Source of the DNA: Rhabdophis nuchalis
Taxonomy: Eukaryota; Chordata; Lepidosauria; Squamata; Natricidae
Direction of reading: 5' to 3'
NCBI GenBank assembly: GCA_039707465.1
Contig: CM077643.1
Span: 325,257,919-325,321,918 of the forward strand
DNA: 64,000 nt
In this document: one piece after another, positions 13,334 through 23,353 of the stretch
Layout of the letters: every line of letters starts with the position of its first letter
How positions within the stretch are numbered: position 1 is the stretch's first letter
Made by a program: the position numbers and the translations under genes
The notes under the pieces: generated by a model
Database searches by the model: none
Told to the model about the DNA's origin: nothing
The model's input: only the letters and a program-made list of their open reading frames with translations

Positions 13334-13623
13334 CGGGGGTGTCAAACTCGATTTCATTGCATCAGGGTTGTGTTTGACTTCCAGGGGCCAGGGTGGGTGT
13401 GGCCAGGGTAGGCGTGTCCAGCTTGACATCACTTGTGTTGGGAGCACCTGTGGTGGCCCGAATGCTCTGCCAGGGAAAACGAGCTTGCAAGCTCCATTTT
13501 TGCTCCATTTTGGCAGAGGCACCATGGGCCGGTCCTTCACTGTTTCCAAGGTAGCCCCATGAGCCAGATCTAAGCACCCCACAGGTCAGATCCAACCCAT
13601 GGGCCTTGAGTTTAACACCCCTG
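13334..13623. mobile_element. hAT-like MITE (GGGTGTCAAACTC family)
   Basis: 290 bp; ends GGGGGTGTCAAACTCG and GAGTTTAACACCCCTG; duplication CATTAGAG/CATTAGAT (7 of 8). Confidence 0.8.
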
Positions 13624-14734
13624 CATTAGATTGTCACATGCTTCCATTTCATTATATCTGGCAACTACCAATGAATGAATACTCCAACACAATGCAATAT
13701 CCAACACAACTCAACCCCATTCCAGCTCCAACCAGATCTTTATTGGGAAAACCAGTTTGGTTTAGAATGTCACAAGTGTTACAGATGGTCCTAACTTTTT
13801 TAGAGAGAAAAAATGCTTGTTTCTCTTAACCGGGCCAAGTGCTCAATGGCTTTGTAGCTTACTGAGCTTTATTTCTTGAAAAGCCAAGAGAAAGAGAAAA
13901 AAGCCCGGTGATTCAGTGGCTCGTCTTCTTCCTTTTTTAACAGGATTCAACTAATTTCAAAATTAAGAAAAGCCATAATCCTGTAGTATTGAAGAAAATA
14001 AATCTAATACTCCTGCATTTTAACTATCTTGCTTGTAATTTTCCTTTTTCATAAATGCTGCCTTATTTAACAGCAACTCGAGGTTGTATAGTGCCAGCTT
14101 TTGCATACAGAGTCCCAGCATCATCCATCCTGTGCTGCGATTTTACAAGTGCACACAAGGCAATAAGATGTTGGTTTTCCAGCAATCTGCCTCTTCCATT
14201 TCAGCACTTTGACTGAAAAACCATCTGCTCCTTTTTCCACTCCAAAAAATTGCATAGCTTTTCATTATTTTGCTGAGATGGGACATGTGATTTTCAAGCA
14301 ACCCCCAATGTTGCAATGAATAATAATCCAAGGGCAGGCTTTTTGTGAAGTTTTAATAATATGCCTTGGGTAAAACATTTGCAATTTCAAACTTGATCCA
14401 TATAGTTAGTTAGAAAAGGGAGAAATGGGACAAAAGGATTTCTTCCTGGTCAAACTAATAACCAAGTCATGCTACGTCCTTGCTTATATCAATTGATCTC
14501 AAACTCAAATGCAAACTCAAACTATGGGCCATAATCCTCTCAGGGTCACAAGAAAATGTGATGAGAATTTCAAAGTATTTGGAGTTTGTGAATCCTGGGA
14601 TTCTTTTTCCCATTTGGAAATTACCATTTATTTCTGAATTTAAAAATGGCTTTGCAAGGCCATAGGGTGGTAGCAGACCTATGTCACCTGGAAGAACTGA
14701 AGGTAAAGTATATTTATTCAAAATAATCCCTTAA

Positions 14735-14815
14735 AATGCTATAAGATGAATTTATTTATTTAAAACATTTATGCAAGGTGACTCTAGGTGACTTACAAAA
14801 TTTAAAAAGACAACA
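14735..14815 (-). mobile_element. Degenerate LINE 3' tail
   Basis: ATTTATTTATTTAAAAC, then GACTCTAGGTGACTTAC, resembling the reversed CR1/L2 terminal block. A similar decayed tail lies at 36668-36775. Confidence 0.35.
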
Positions 14816-15572
14816 AAACCTAATGAAAAGAATATAACCGATAATTACAGAGAACTATTAATTTGGCACATAACAGAGTCATCCAAAGATTGGGGAAAAT
14901 ACAGTTTCATAAGGAGAAGTTAGAATCAAGTACTGAAAGTAGACTTAGTCCATTTGTTTATGTCAAAACTTTCCATATAAAACACCTTTTTTTAAAATAA
15001 CAAGCAGTGCAAATCTTTTGAGAGGTGCACTGAATTTTTTAATGAATTAATTATTAATCTTCTTTGGACGAAAGAAAACCCTTTCTAGGGGACACAGAAA
15101 TTTTCATTTGTGTATTCTATGCTTTGCTGCTGACAAGATCATTTTCTATGAATGATTCAACAACAGAATACCTATAAATTAGTTCTTAGGGAGGCCCTTA
15201 AAAAAAGAACAAATATTACAGATATAGACAATAGAATTATATTAAGAAAATAAGATGTGAACTGCGGCCTAGCAATTCATAACAGTCATTAGGTTAATGT
15301 GCATGTTAAACAAATAAGTATGCAAAACTGGGCACATCAAATCTATTTACCATATATATCTCATCATGCTTAGGAAAAAAATAGTGGAAACTGAAGAATT
15401 AAAATAAAATATTCAATTGATGAAAAATAAAATGTAAAACACCAGTATAGTGATTGCAGCAGCCAATTCCAATTAATTATCTAACAAGTACATTTCAAAC
15501 TCATTGCAAGTTCTCTACTGTCCTCCCACCCTTTCCCTTAAACAAAAGCACAATAAAGTAGCTTAACTTCAA

Positions 15573-15668
15573 ATCATAGAATCACATGGCTTGAAGGGAC
15601 GTGTAAGTCTTCTAGTCTAACCCCCTGCTCAAGGAAGGAGACTTATACCATCCTATACAAATGGTTGT
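15573..15668 (-). mobile_element. CR1 LINE 3' tail
   Basis: Plus strand reads ATCATAGAATCACATGGC then TTGAAGGGAC and a CTAACCCCCTGC block: the classic CR1 terminal sequence reversed. Confidence 0.65.
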
Positions 15669-15707
15669 CCATTTTTTAAAATTTCATTTATTTATACTTT
15701 GTATTTC

Positions 15708-17282
15708 TTTTTTTTTTTATATTGAAAAAGTTTTATTAGTTTTACATTTTTTCTATAGGGGGTAAGGGATACAAAGAAATTTTGAGAGCATTCACGTCAA
15801 AGTCGTCGGCCCTTCCGGGACCTCAAAATACATTGATAACAATAAACAAAAACATTTTTCATAACACTACAAAGTGAAAGCAAGTACATATACCTAAATT
15901 CTCAGTTCTATGCTGTCAGACATTTACAAAAAATCCAAATACAAATATTATGCAAAATTAATCAGAAAAATCAAGGCAAAGTTATTTTTTAGATCTAAGT
16001 CTCTTGGCAATTGTATCTTCTTTTTCTCCTCCCTGGCCCCCAGTGGGCGGGGCCGTGGCCCCCTCCGTCCCCCCTGGATCTTCCCCCAGGATAGAGGAAT
16101 GTTTTTAAAAAAAGGCTTCCGCCTCAGCAACTGTTTTAATCCTCACTCTTCCCCCTTCCCAGAACACCAGCATCCCTTCGGGTGTCACCCACTTGAACCA
16201 AATCCCGTGATCAAACAATGTTTTAGACAAGAAGGAAAATTTCCTTCTTGCATCTCTAATCTTTCTTGGGATCTGCTTCAAGATAGCAACCTCTTTTTGT
16301 TGGTAGATTAATGGACTACCTCTCTGCGCCTTCAGGATTTCTTCTCTGGTTGACCTTCTAACAAATTTCACATGTATCTCTCTAGGTACTTCATTTATCC
16401 TGGCATATGCTGAGTTAATTCTGTAGGCTAGGTCAATGTCCCCCCTGATCTCATCCTTAGGTTTATGTAAATAGTCTGCTAAAATTGTGCTCATAAGATC
16501 AGGGAGGCATTCACCAGATTCCTCAAAAACATTCTGAAATCTCAAAAAATATGTCATTCTTTCCATATCAATCCTAGACACATGCCCATTTATTTCCACA
16601 ACTTCATTAGTAACATTTTTAATCTCTCCCTTGGCCCCCACCAGCCCCCCTTCCAATTCTTCATTCTTCTGTGTGTTTTCCAGCAGTTGTTTCCGTGTAT
16701 CCAATAACTCCTTCTTAAAGTTAATATTTTCTGCCCTCTGGGCCTTAATTTCTTGTACCAACGTTTGTATAACAGATTCAAGAGAAGCCATCCTTTGTTC
16801 TAAACTTGCCAGTGCTGTTTCTTGTGCCATGGTTAGTTGTTAAAATCAATGCCACTAAAATGGTGTTTTTTGGGTGGGGCTGGTGAGGCAGTTCAGGAGC
16901 CAAAAGTTCAGTTCAGGGTTGTAAAGTTGTAAAGTTCAGGAACCAAGAGAGAAACAATTTTCCAACTCAATAAGTATAATAGCGAAGGTACTCCAGAAAA
17001 GAAATCACAAATCCAAAAAGAAAAAATTCTTCATTAATAACCAGAGGAAGTCCAAATTGCAAAGAGACGCTGGGAGTTTTCCATAAGTGAAATAGTCAGG
17101 CAGGGACAAAGAGAAGCCATCTTCCAGCCGCCCAAGCTCAGAGCCCAGAGGAGAGAGTGGTAAAATAAATTGTTTCAGCCAGACCTAGAAACATTGTTGC
17201 AAACAACCGCAAATCACTTTCCCTTGCTGCAAACAGTCAGGATTAAAGATTTCCGCTTTCTCGCCGCGAGAAGCCATTTTAT
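15708..17282 (-). mobile_element. ORF1-only L1-derived retroposon, copy A (5'-truncated)
   Basis: Reverse-strand copy of the same element: A-rich tail at 15708-15718, the AATAAAACTTTTTCAATAT end, 3' UTR, the ORF1-like frame (15982-16830) and about 450 bp of 5' UTR matching copy B as far as about 17282, where similarity stops. A convincing target duplication was not found, so the exact ends are approximate. Again no ORF2 sequence separates the ORF1 stop from the 3' end. Confidence 0.75.
15982..16830 (-). pseudogene. L1 ORF1p-like frame of copy A, one nonsense codon
   Basis: The full frame has the same 849-nt length as in copy B. Reading is open for 241 codons, then stops at 16105-16107 where copy B has Lys (AAA to TAA) within a T/A-rich stretch; the frame beyond is undamaged to the original stop and ends in the same RLRSKK-type tail. 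Domains are as in copy B: coiled coil, RRM-like region, C-terminal domain. The truncated product would lack only about 41 C-terminal residues after the folded part. Confidence 0.75.
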
Positions 17283-17495
17283 GAGGTCAAGCTCTCAAGT
17301 GAGCACAAGGTTCTTATGAAGTTAAACCTCTGCTCTCTTCCTTCCATTGAAAGTAAAGAAATGATAAATAAACATACTTTGTGGCCTCTTCTAAATAGCA
17401 AAGTTTGTTCTTGCCATGTCATTAAGGAGAGAACTGACTTTGGCAGTGCTGCTATGAAACCTCCTGCAGAGCTGAAACACATTCCTTATATCTTG

Positions 17496-17515
17496 AGATA
17501 GATAGATAGATAGAT

Positions 17516-17574
<59 letters not shown>
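17496..17574. repeat. (GATA)n microsatellite with inverted-repeat flanks
   Basis: About 79 bp of GATA with one ATGA interruption. TCTTGAGATA (17491-17500) and TATCTCAAGA (17574-17583) are exact reverse complements at its two ends. Confidence 0.95.
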
Positions 17575-17575
<1 letters not shown>

Positions 17576-17627
17576 TCTCAAGACAGGGTTAAAATACAAA
17601 AAGAAAATATCCAAAAGAAGACAAAAA

Positions 17628-19674
17628 TGTTATTTCGAAATTGTATCAAAAAAGCAGTGCAAGAGTGAAGGTGAATGGAATAATGACGGGAGAGATTAAA
17701 TTGGAAGCAGGTACGAGACAAGGATGTCCCTTGTCTCCAATATTATTTTTATTGGTTATGGAAGCATTGACTAAAATGATAGAAAAGGATGAAGAACTGG
17801 AAGGGTATAAGGGATATAAGATAAATTTGTACGCGGATGATACCTTGATTATTTTGAAAGATATAGAGAAAGATTTGAAAAAGATAAATAAACATTTGAA
17901 GGAATTTGAGGAAATGACAGGTTTGAAAGTAAATTGGTCAAAATCTGAATTATTAATGGATGAAAATGGTAAGGAGTGGGAGAATATGCAAGAACAATTT
18001 GGGATAAGAATTAAAAATACATTGAAATATTTGGGAATAACACTTTCACTTAAAGTTAGGGAATTGAAAAAACTTAATTATGATGTGATGATGAATGAAG
18101 TGGAGAAGAAGATAGATAAATATAAAAAGATAAAGTTGTCTTGGTTTGGCAGAATTGCAATGTGTAAGATGATGTTGTTACCAAAGTTTAATTTTTTATT
18201 TGAGATGTTACCATTAAATTTGACAGAGAAAGATATGGAAGGATATCAGAAGAAATTGGATAAATTTTGTAATGGTGGGAAAAGACCTAGATTATTGAAG
18301 AAAATGTGGTATCAAAATCAAAAGGAAGGTGGATTGGGAATTCCCAATCTACTTAATTATTACCGGGCCTATGGTATTCGAACTGTGGTAAAAATACTTA
18401 AAGGTGGAGATGGTCATTGGGGAGATTTAGAGTTAAAAGATATTAAGAGATTTGGCCCTACATGGTTTTTAGATAAAGCAAAAAGAAAAAGGGTAATTAA
18501 CAGTTATTGGTTAAAGGGATTGAGTAAAATTTGGAATAAATTTGTTAAAATTTTAATTCCGGATATAACCTTTTTGGGGAAGACAACTGGAAATTGGCCG
18601 ATTAAAACCAACATAAGTCGTGATAAAGTAATTGAAGATGAAAACATAGAAATTATAATAGATTGGTTAAAAGCTTTAGGAAATGAAGGAAGGAAAAATG
18701 AAATAATTGTAAAATTGGGGCTAAACTGGTTTGAAAAAATACAGATAGAAAAATGGACCATGAAGGTAAGGGGAAATTGTAAGACAAGTAGAAACAAAAC
18801 TGAATTTGAAAACCTAGTATCTCAAATTATCAAAGACGAAATTGGGTTAAAGGGACTCGTTAGTAAGATATATAAGATTATAAATTTTGATGGAAAACCA
18901 CAAATGACGATGAAGATGAATTGGGAGGAAGAATTTAATATTAAAATATCAGATTTGGACTGGAATGTGAATTGGAAGAGTCGAATTATGAGGATCTTAT
19001 CAACAAGGATCAAAGAACACAATTTTAAGGTTGTTTGGAAATGGTATTTGACTCCATTAAGATTATCGTTGATGGATAAAAAAATCAGTAATAAATGTTG
19101 GAGATGTAACATGGAATTGGGGACTTATGGACATATGTGGTATAAATGTGGAAAAGTTAAAAAGTTTTGGCAGCAATTGGAGAAAACGATATTTGAAATG
19201 ATGAAGAAAAAAATAATATTGAGATCAGAAACTATATTATTGTTGTTAATTAAGGAATCAGAATTAACAAAATATGAGAAAGAATTGATTAGAATTATGA
19301 TTATAATGGGAAGAATTATAATAGCTAGATATTGGAAATTAGAGGTGAATTTTAGAATAGAAGAGTGGTACTGTGAAATGTGGAAACTAGCTTTAAATGA
19401 TAAAATGACATGTGATATTAAATTCAGGAAGGGTGTTTATAAAAGAGACACTTTTTGGAAAACTTGGGAGCCATTTGTGGACTATGCGATTGGAAATTTG
19501 GATGCTTCGACACCTGTACCCAGAGAACGTGGATTTTGGAGATCGTGAAGATATATCCGAAGAACCAAATCTTCCTTTCCTATGTATAGCACAGGGTGAA
19601 ATATTGTATTGTAAGGTGTATGTAGTTTTTGTTGTAGTGTTTTAAAATTAATAAATAAATAAATAAATAAATAA
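17628..19674 (+). mobile_element. 5'-truncated L1-type retrotransposon (ORF2 C-terminal two-fifths)
   Basis: Flanked by a 15-bp A-rich target duplication, AAAAGAAGACAAAAA, at 17613-17627 and 19675-19689. It begins inside the reverse-transcriptase domain, runs to the ORF2 stop at 19548, then about 125 bp of 3' UTR ending in (AAAT)n. The 3' UTR is unlike that of the ORF1-only elements nearby. The endonuclease domain and any ORF1 are missing. Confidence 0.85.
17641..19548 (+). pseudogene. L1 ORF2 fragment: late RT motifs, thumb and C-terminal Cys/His region
   Basis: 635 codons without a stop; the first codon is TTG inside the original frame, so this is not a true start. GTRQGCPLSPILF (RT motif B-type block, near residue 24) precedes the catalytic YADD (residues 64-67), then YLGITL and SWFGRIAMCKMMLLPKFNFL, characteristic of the L1/Tx1 group. 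CWRC-x8-H-x4-C at residues 486-503 matches the L1 C-terminal cysteine motif. The lack of any stop in 1.9 kb indicates a young insertion. It cannot move itself because the endonuclease and RT fingers are gone. Confidence 0.85.
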
Positions 19675-19901
19675 AAAAGAAGACAAAAAAGAAAAGGGAC
19701 AAAAAAAAAATCACATCATTAAAAAGGTGCATCAAAAAAATACCACATGTACACATATTGTCTCCTCTAGTTGAATACTGATGAATATAGTACTGTAACA
19801 TTAGTTCCCACCCCTTGCAGAACAGGCCCTCTTTAAACTACTAAATGAAAAACGGTTGCAGGAGCTGGGTATGTCTAGTTTAATAAAAAGATGGACTAGG
19901 G

Positions 19902-20312
19902 CAGGGGTCTGCAAAGTTGGCTCTTTTAAGACTGGTGGACTTCAACTCCCAGAATTCCCCAGCCAGCTATGTGAAAATGAGTCTCCAGTTCCCAGTATTA
20001 ACTTCATTGATGCGAAGGAGGAATGTTCCCCGCTCCTCCAGTAATATAGGATCTGCCACTATCTTGTGTGCTTATTTATTCATGTACAAGTCCTTACTTT
20101 GAGTATCTTGTAATCTGGAACAGGTATATTTTGACATAGGAGTTAGTTGGACTAGGGCTGAGGAGGCCTGTATTCAAATCTAGTTTTACCAGGGAGGATG
20201 GGCTAGCTCAGGGGTCTGCAAAGTTGGCTCTTTTAAGACTGGTGATGCTGGCTGGGGCATTCTGGGAGTTGAAGTCCACCAGTCTTAAAAGAGCCAACTT
20301 TGCAGACCCCTG
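19902..20312. mobile_element. Composite hAT-like MITE (CAGGGGTCTGCAAAG family) in a CR1 copy
   Basis: Exact 8-bp duplication GACTAGGG at 19894-19901 and 20313-20320 brackets 411 bp. Inside: a left arm (19902-19976), about 230 bp of unrelated DNA, then a complete palindromic copy (20209-20312). The inner copy has no duplication of its own (GGCTAGCT on its left, GACTAGGG on its right). Confidence 0.72.
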
Positions 20313-20585
20313 GACTAGGGGAAACATGATAGCAGTGTTCCAATATCTCAGGGGCTGCCACAAAGAAGAGGGAGTCAAACTATTCTCCAAGGCACCTGAG
20401 GGTAGAACAAGAAGCAATGGGTGGAAACTAATCAGGGAGAGAAGCAACTTAGAACTGAGGAGAAATTTCCTGACAGTTAGGACAATTAATCAGTGGAACA
20501 GCTTGCCTCCCGAAGTTGTGAATGCCCCAACACTGCAAGTCTTTAAGAAGATGTTGGATAGCCATTTGTCTGAAATGGTATAAGG

Positions 20586-20873
20586 CAGGGGTCCCCAACC
20601 CCCGGGCCGCGGACTGGTGCCAGTCCGTGACTTGATAAGAACTGGGCCGCAGCAAGCAGTGCTACTCTTAGAAAGGGCCGGAGAGGAGGAGGAGGGAGGA
20701 GGGGGCAACCCTGGGCTAGTGAGCCGACTCACACACACACCCACGTGCGCATGTGCCACCTGTTCCCACTCTCCCCCGCTCCCCCTCTACGCTGGCCGAG
20801 CCATCGCCTCTGATCCATCCAATTTTCTTAACATGAAACCGGTTCCTGGTGCCAAAAAGGTTGGGGACCCCTG
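20586..20873. mobile_element. hAT-like MITE (CAGGGGTCCCCAACC family) in the CR1 3' UTR
   Basis: 288 bp with CAGGGGTCCCCAACC at one end and its near complement at the other, GC-rich interior. Exact duplication GTATAAGG at 20578-20585 and 20874-20881. Confidence 0.85.
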
Positions 20874-21033
20874 GTATAAGGCTTCCACCCTAGGCAGGGA
20901 GTTGGACTAGATGAACTCCAAGGTCCCTTCCAACTCTGCTGTTGTATTGTATTGTATCTATTTGCGTTTTATTGATGTGTTTTCTATAAGTTAGAATTCA
21001 AACACATCCCATGCAATACAATATGTATTACTC

Positions 21034-23004
21034 GACTTCCTGTTCCTGTTCCCGGCGGCGACGGACGAACCTTGGGGTTCGTCTGCCGTTTTGTTCTTTT
21101 TTCTGCCCCTAACGGGGCGGGGTACCCCTTTTTTTGGGGTCCCTCCGTAAAACTGGCTTGCCAGGGCTGGTTTATCCTGGCGGCGGCTGGGAAACGGCCC
21201 TTGTCTTCGGTTTAGGCGAGAGAAGACATGCTGCGGGGGGGTTTCCCTTCACCTATGGAGGACGGCAACGTACGATGAATTTGGAGAGAGCTGAGTGTTC
21301 GGGTCGGAAGGCTTTCCGGGGCTTTGGCGGCGAGGTGGAGAGTGAGTGATTTTAATCTTATTTGTGCTGGCAGCCTGGACTGAAAGAACGTGGAGGGGGG
21401 TGTTTGTTTGTTAAACCCCCCCCCCTCGGATTTAAAGCGGCGCTTAGAAATGGCTCCTCGTTGCGAGGAAGCGGATATTTCGCATCCGGATTGCTTTGAA
21501 GCAAGTGAAAGTGCTTTGCGGCTTGTTTCTTTACAATGTATCTAAGTCTGGCTGGCTTGAAACAATTTTTCTTTTGCTACTTTCTCCTGCTGGCTCTCAG
21601 ACTGGGCGGTGGAAGATGGCTGCCCTTTGTTCCTGAATGACTATTTTTACTTATGGAAAATTGCCAACATCTCTTTGTGATTTGGACTCCCTCTCTCTAC
21701 TAATGAAGAAATTTCTGGATTAATTGATTCCTTCCCTGGAGTGCCTTCTCTGCTATAATTATTGACTGTGAAAAGTGTTTCTCTTCTGGGTCCTATAACT
21801 CTTTACAACTTTGATTTGAACTGTTTTCTCCTGATCTGCTCCAGCGGCCCCACCCAAAAAACGCCATCTTAGTGGCACTGACTTTAACAGCTTACCATGG
21901 CATCAAAATCAGAATTGGCAGGTTTGGAACAAAGAATGACATCAATGGAATCAGTGTTACAAGCTTTGGTGCAGGAAATTAAAGCTTTGAGAGAAGATAA
22001 TAGCAGCTTCAAGAAGGAACTTTTGGAAATACGGAAACAAGTGCTGGAGAACACACAGAAGACTGAGGAGCTGGAAGGGGGGCTGGCTGGGGCAAAGGGA
22101 GAGCTTAAAAATGTTAACATTGAGGTTGGAGAACTGAATGGGCATATGTCTAGGATGGATTTTGAAAGGATGTCATATTTTTTAAGATTTCAGAACATTT
22201 CTGAAGAACCTGGTGAATGTCTTCCTGAACTCATGAGTACAATTTTAGCAGACTATTTACATAAACCTAAAGATGAGATCAGGGGGGACATTGACCTAGT
22301 CTACAGAATAAATTGGACATATGCCAGGATAAATGAAGTACCCAGAGAGATACATGTGAAATTTGTTAGAAGGTCAACCAGAGAGGGAATTTTGAAGGCG
22401 CAGAGAGGGGGCCCCCTACTTTACCAACAAAAGGAAGTCACCATCTTGAAGCAGATCCCAAAAAAGATTAGAGAGATGAGAAGGAGGTATTCCTTCTTAT
22501 CCAAAAAATTGTTTGACCACGGGATTTGGTTTAAGTGGGCGATGCCGGAAGGGATGTTGGTGTTCTGGGAAGGAGGGAGAGTTAGGATTAAAACAGTTGT
22601 TGAGGCGGAAGCCTTTCTTAAAAAACATTCCTCTGTCCTGGGGGAAGATTCAGGGGGGGCAAGGGGGGCCATGGCCCCACCCGCTGGGGGCCAGGAAGGA
22701 GAAAAAGAAGATACAATTGCCAAGAGACTCAGATCAAAAAAATGACTTTGCTTTTTTTATTAACATAGTATAACCTTTTTATCTGGATGTTTGTACATGA
22801 CTGCCAGCATAGAATTGAGAATTTAGGATGTATGCACTTATTTTCACCTCATAGTATTTTTGAAAAATGTTTTTTTAATGTTTTATTATGAAGCCCTGGA
22901 AGGGCCAATGATCCCGATGCGGAAGTTCTCAAAATGTTTCTGTATCCCTTACCCTATCCTTTTGGAAAATTGTAAAAACCCAATAAAACTTTTTCAATAT
23001 AAAA
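21034..23004 (+). mobile_element. Complete ORF1-only (HAL1-like) L1-derived retroposon, copy B
   Basis: Bounded by a 13-bp target-site duplication, ATATGTATTACTC, at 21021-21033 and 23005-23017. Order: GC-rich 5' UTR (21034-21896) with an 8-bp perfect hairpin near the 5' end (21064-21083), one open frame (21897-22745), then a 259-bp 3' UTR with AATAAA and the end TTTTTCAATATAAAAA. There is no reverse-transcriptase or endonuclease coding sequence between the duplications, so the element is non-autonomous as built. Two other copies in the window share the same coding region, 3' UTR and tail. The structure is that of mammalian half-L1 (HAL1) elements; the relationship is convergence or analogy, not proven descent. 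Confidence 0.85.
21897..22745 (+). CDS. L1 ORF1p-like RNA-binding protein of the ORF1-only element, intact
   Basis: Open frame of 282 codons starting at a good Kozak context (ACCATGG). Residues about 4-80 are heptad-rich (Leu/Ile/Glu/Lys) and predict a coiled coil, as used for L1 ORF1p trimerisation. Residues about 88-165 resemble the RRM-like domain, including REIHVKFVRRSTREGILKAQ (compare the conserved P-R-x-I-x-V-x-F stretch of L1 ORF1p). Residues about 170-245 resemble the C-terminal domain (ILKQIPKKIR, then MLVFWEGGRVRIK). The tail is Gly/Ala-rich and ends in RLRSKK. In L1, ORF1p coats the element RNA as a nucleic-acid chaperone. It is shorter than human L1 ORF1p (338 aa). The intact frame and clean target duplication mean a recent insertion. 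Confidence 0.82.
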   Translation: MASKSELAGLEQRMTSMESVLQALVQEIKALREDNSSFKKELLEIRKQVLENTQKTEELEGGLAGAKGELKNVNIEVGELNGHMSRMDFERMSYFLRFQNISEEPGECLPELMSTILADYLHKPKDEIRGDIDLVYRINWTYARINEVPREIHVKFVRRSTREGILKAQRGGPLLYQQKEVTILKQIPKKIREMRRRYSFLSKKLFDHGIWFKWAMPEGMLVFWEGGRVRIKTVVEAEAFLKKHSSVLGEDSGGARGAMAPPAGGQEGEKEDTIAKRLRSKK

Positions 23005-23256
23005 ATATGTATTACTCCAGGTCTTGTTTGGACTGCTGCGGCAGTCAAGTCATCCAATTATAATGAAGGCAATTCAGCCTTTTCCCAGGGTGGTAATTGT
23101 AGATGGGACGATTCTGGAAATTGTCATCTTAAAACACTGGGGAAGACATAAGCATGGGACAAGATTAGAGTGGGAAAACATTTCATTGAGAAAGCTGTCC
23201 TGGGCCAGAGACAAGGCATTAATGCTCTCTGTTAAATGAGAAATGATAGGCTAGTG

Positions 23257-23345
23257 CAGTGTTTCTTCATCTTGACAGCTTGAAGATGTGTGGATTTCAA
23301 CTCCCGGAACTCCCTAGACCACTATGCTGAGGTTGAGAAACACTG
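23257..23345. mobile_element. hAT-like MITE (CAGTGTTTCT family)
   Basis: 89 bp with ends CAGTGTTTCT and GAGAAACACTG; duplication GGCTAGTG/GACTAGTG (7 of 8). Confidence 0.75.
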
Positions 23346-23353
23346 GACTAGTG

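Larger units (their letters stand above)
19846..20957 (+). mobile_element. CR1 LINE 3' part, split by MITE insertions
   Basis: C-terminal coding sequence in pieces: LQELGMSSLIKR (19856 on), break at 19902-20312 by a hAT-like composite, then MIAVFQYLRGCHKEEG through NSLPPEVVNAPTLQVFKKML to a stop at 20583, break at 20586-20873 by a second MITE, then the CR1 3' end (GGTCCCTTCCAACTCTG) and a (TTGTA)n tail. Confidence 0.82.

Noticed and set aside
17641..19548. Intact autonomous reverse-transcriptase gene
   Set aside because: Open frame is long but begins in mid-domain at a TTG, lacks the endonuclease and is bounded by a target duplication at the truncation point.
20224..20583. 119-codon frame as a single gene
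   Set aside because: It is a MITE arm joined by insertion to a CR1 C-terminal fragment.
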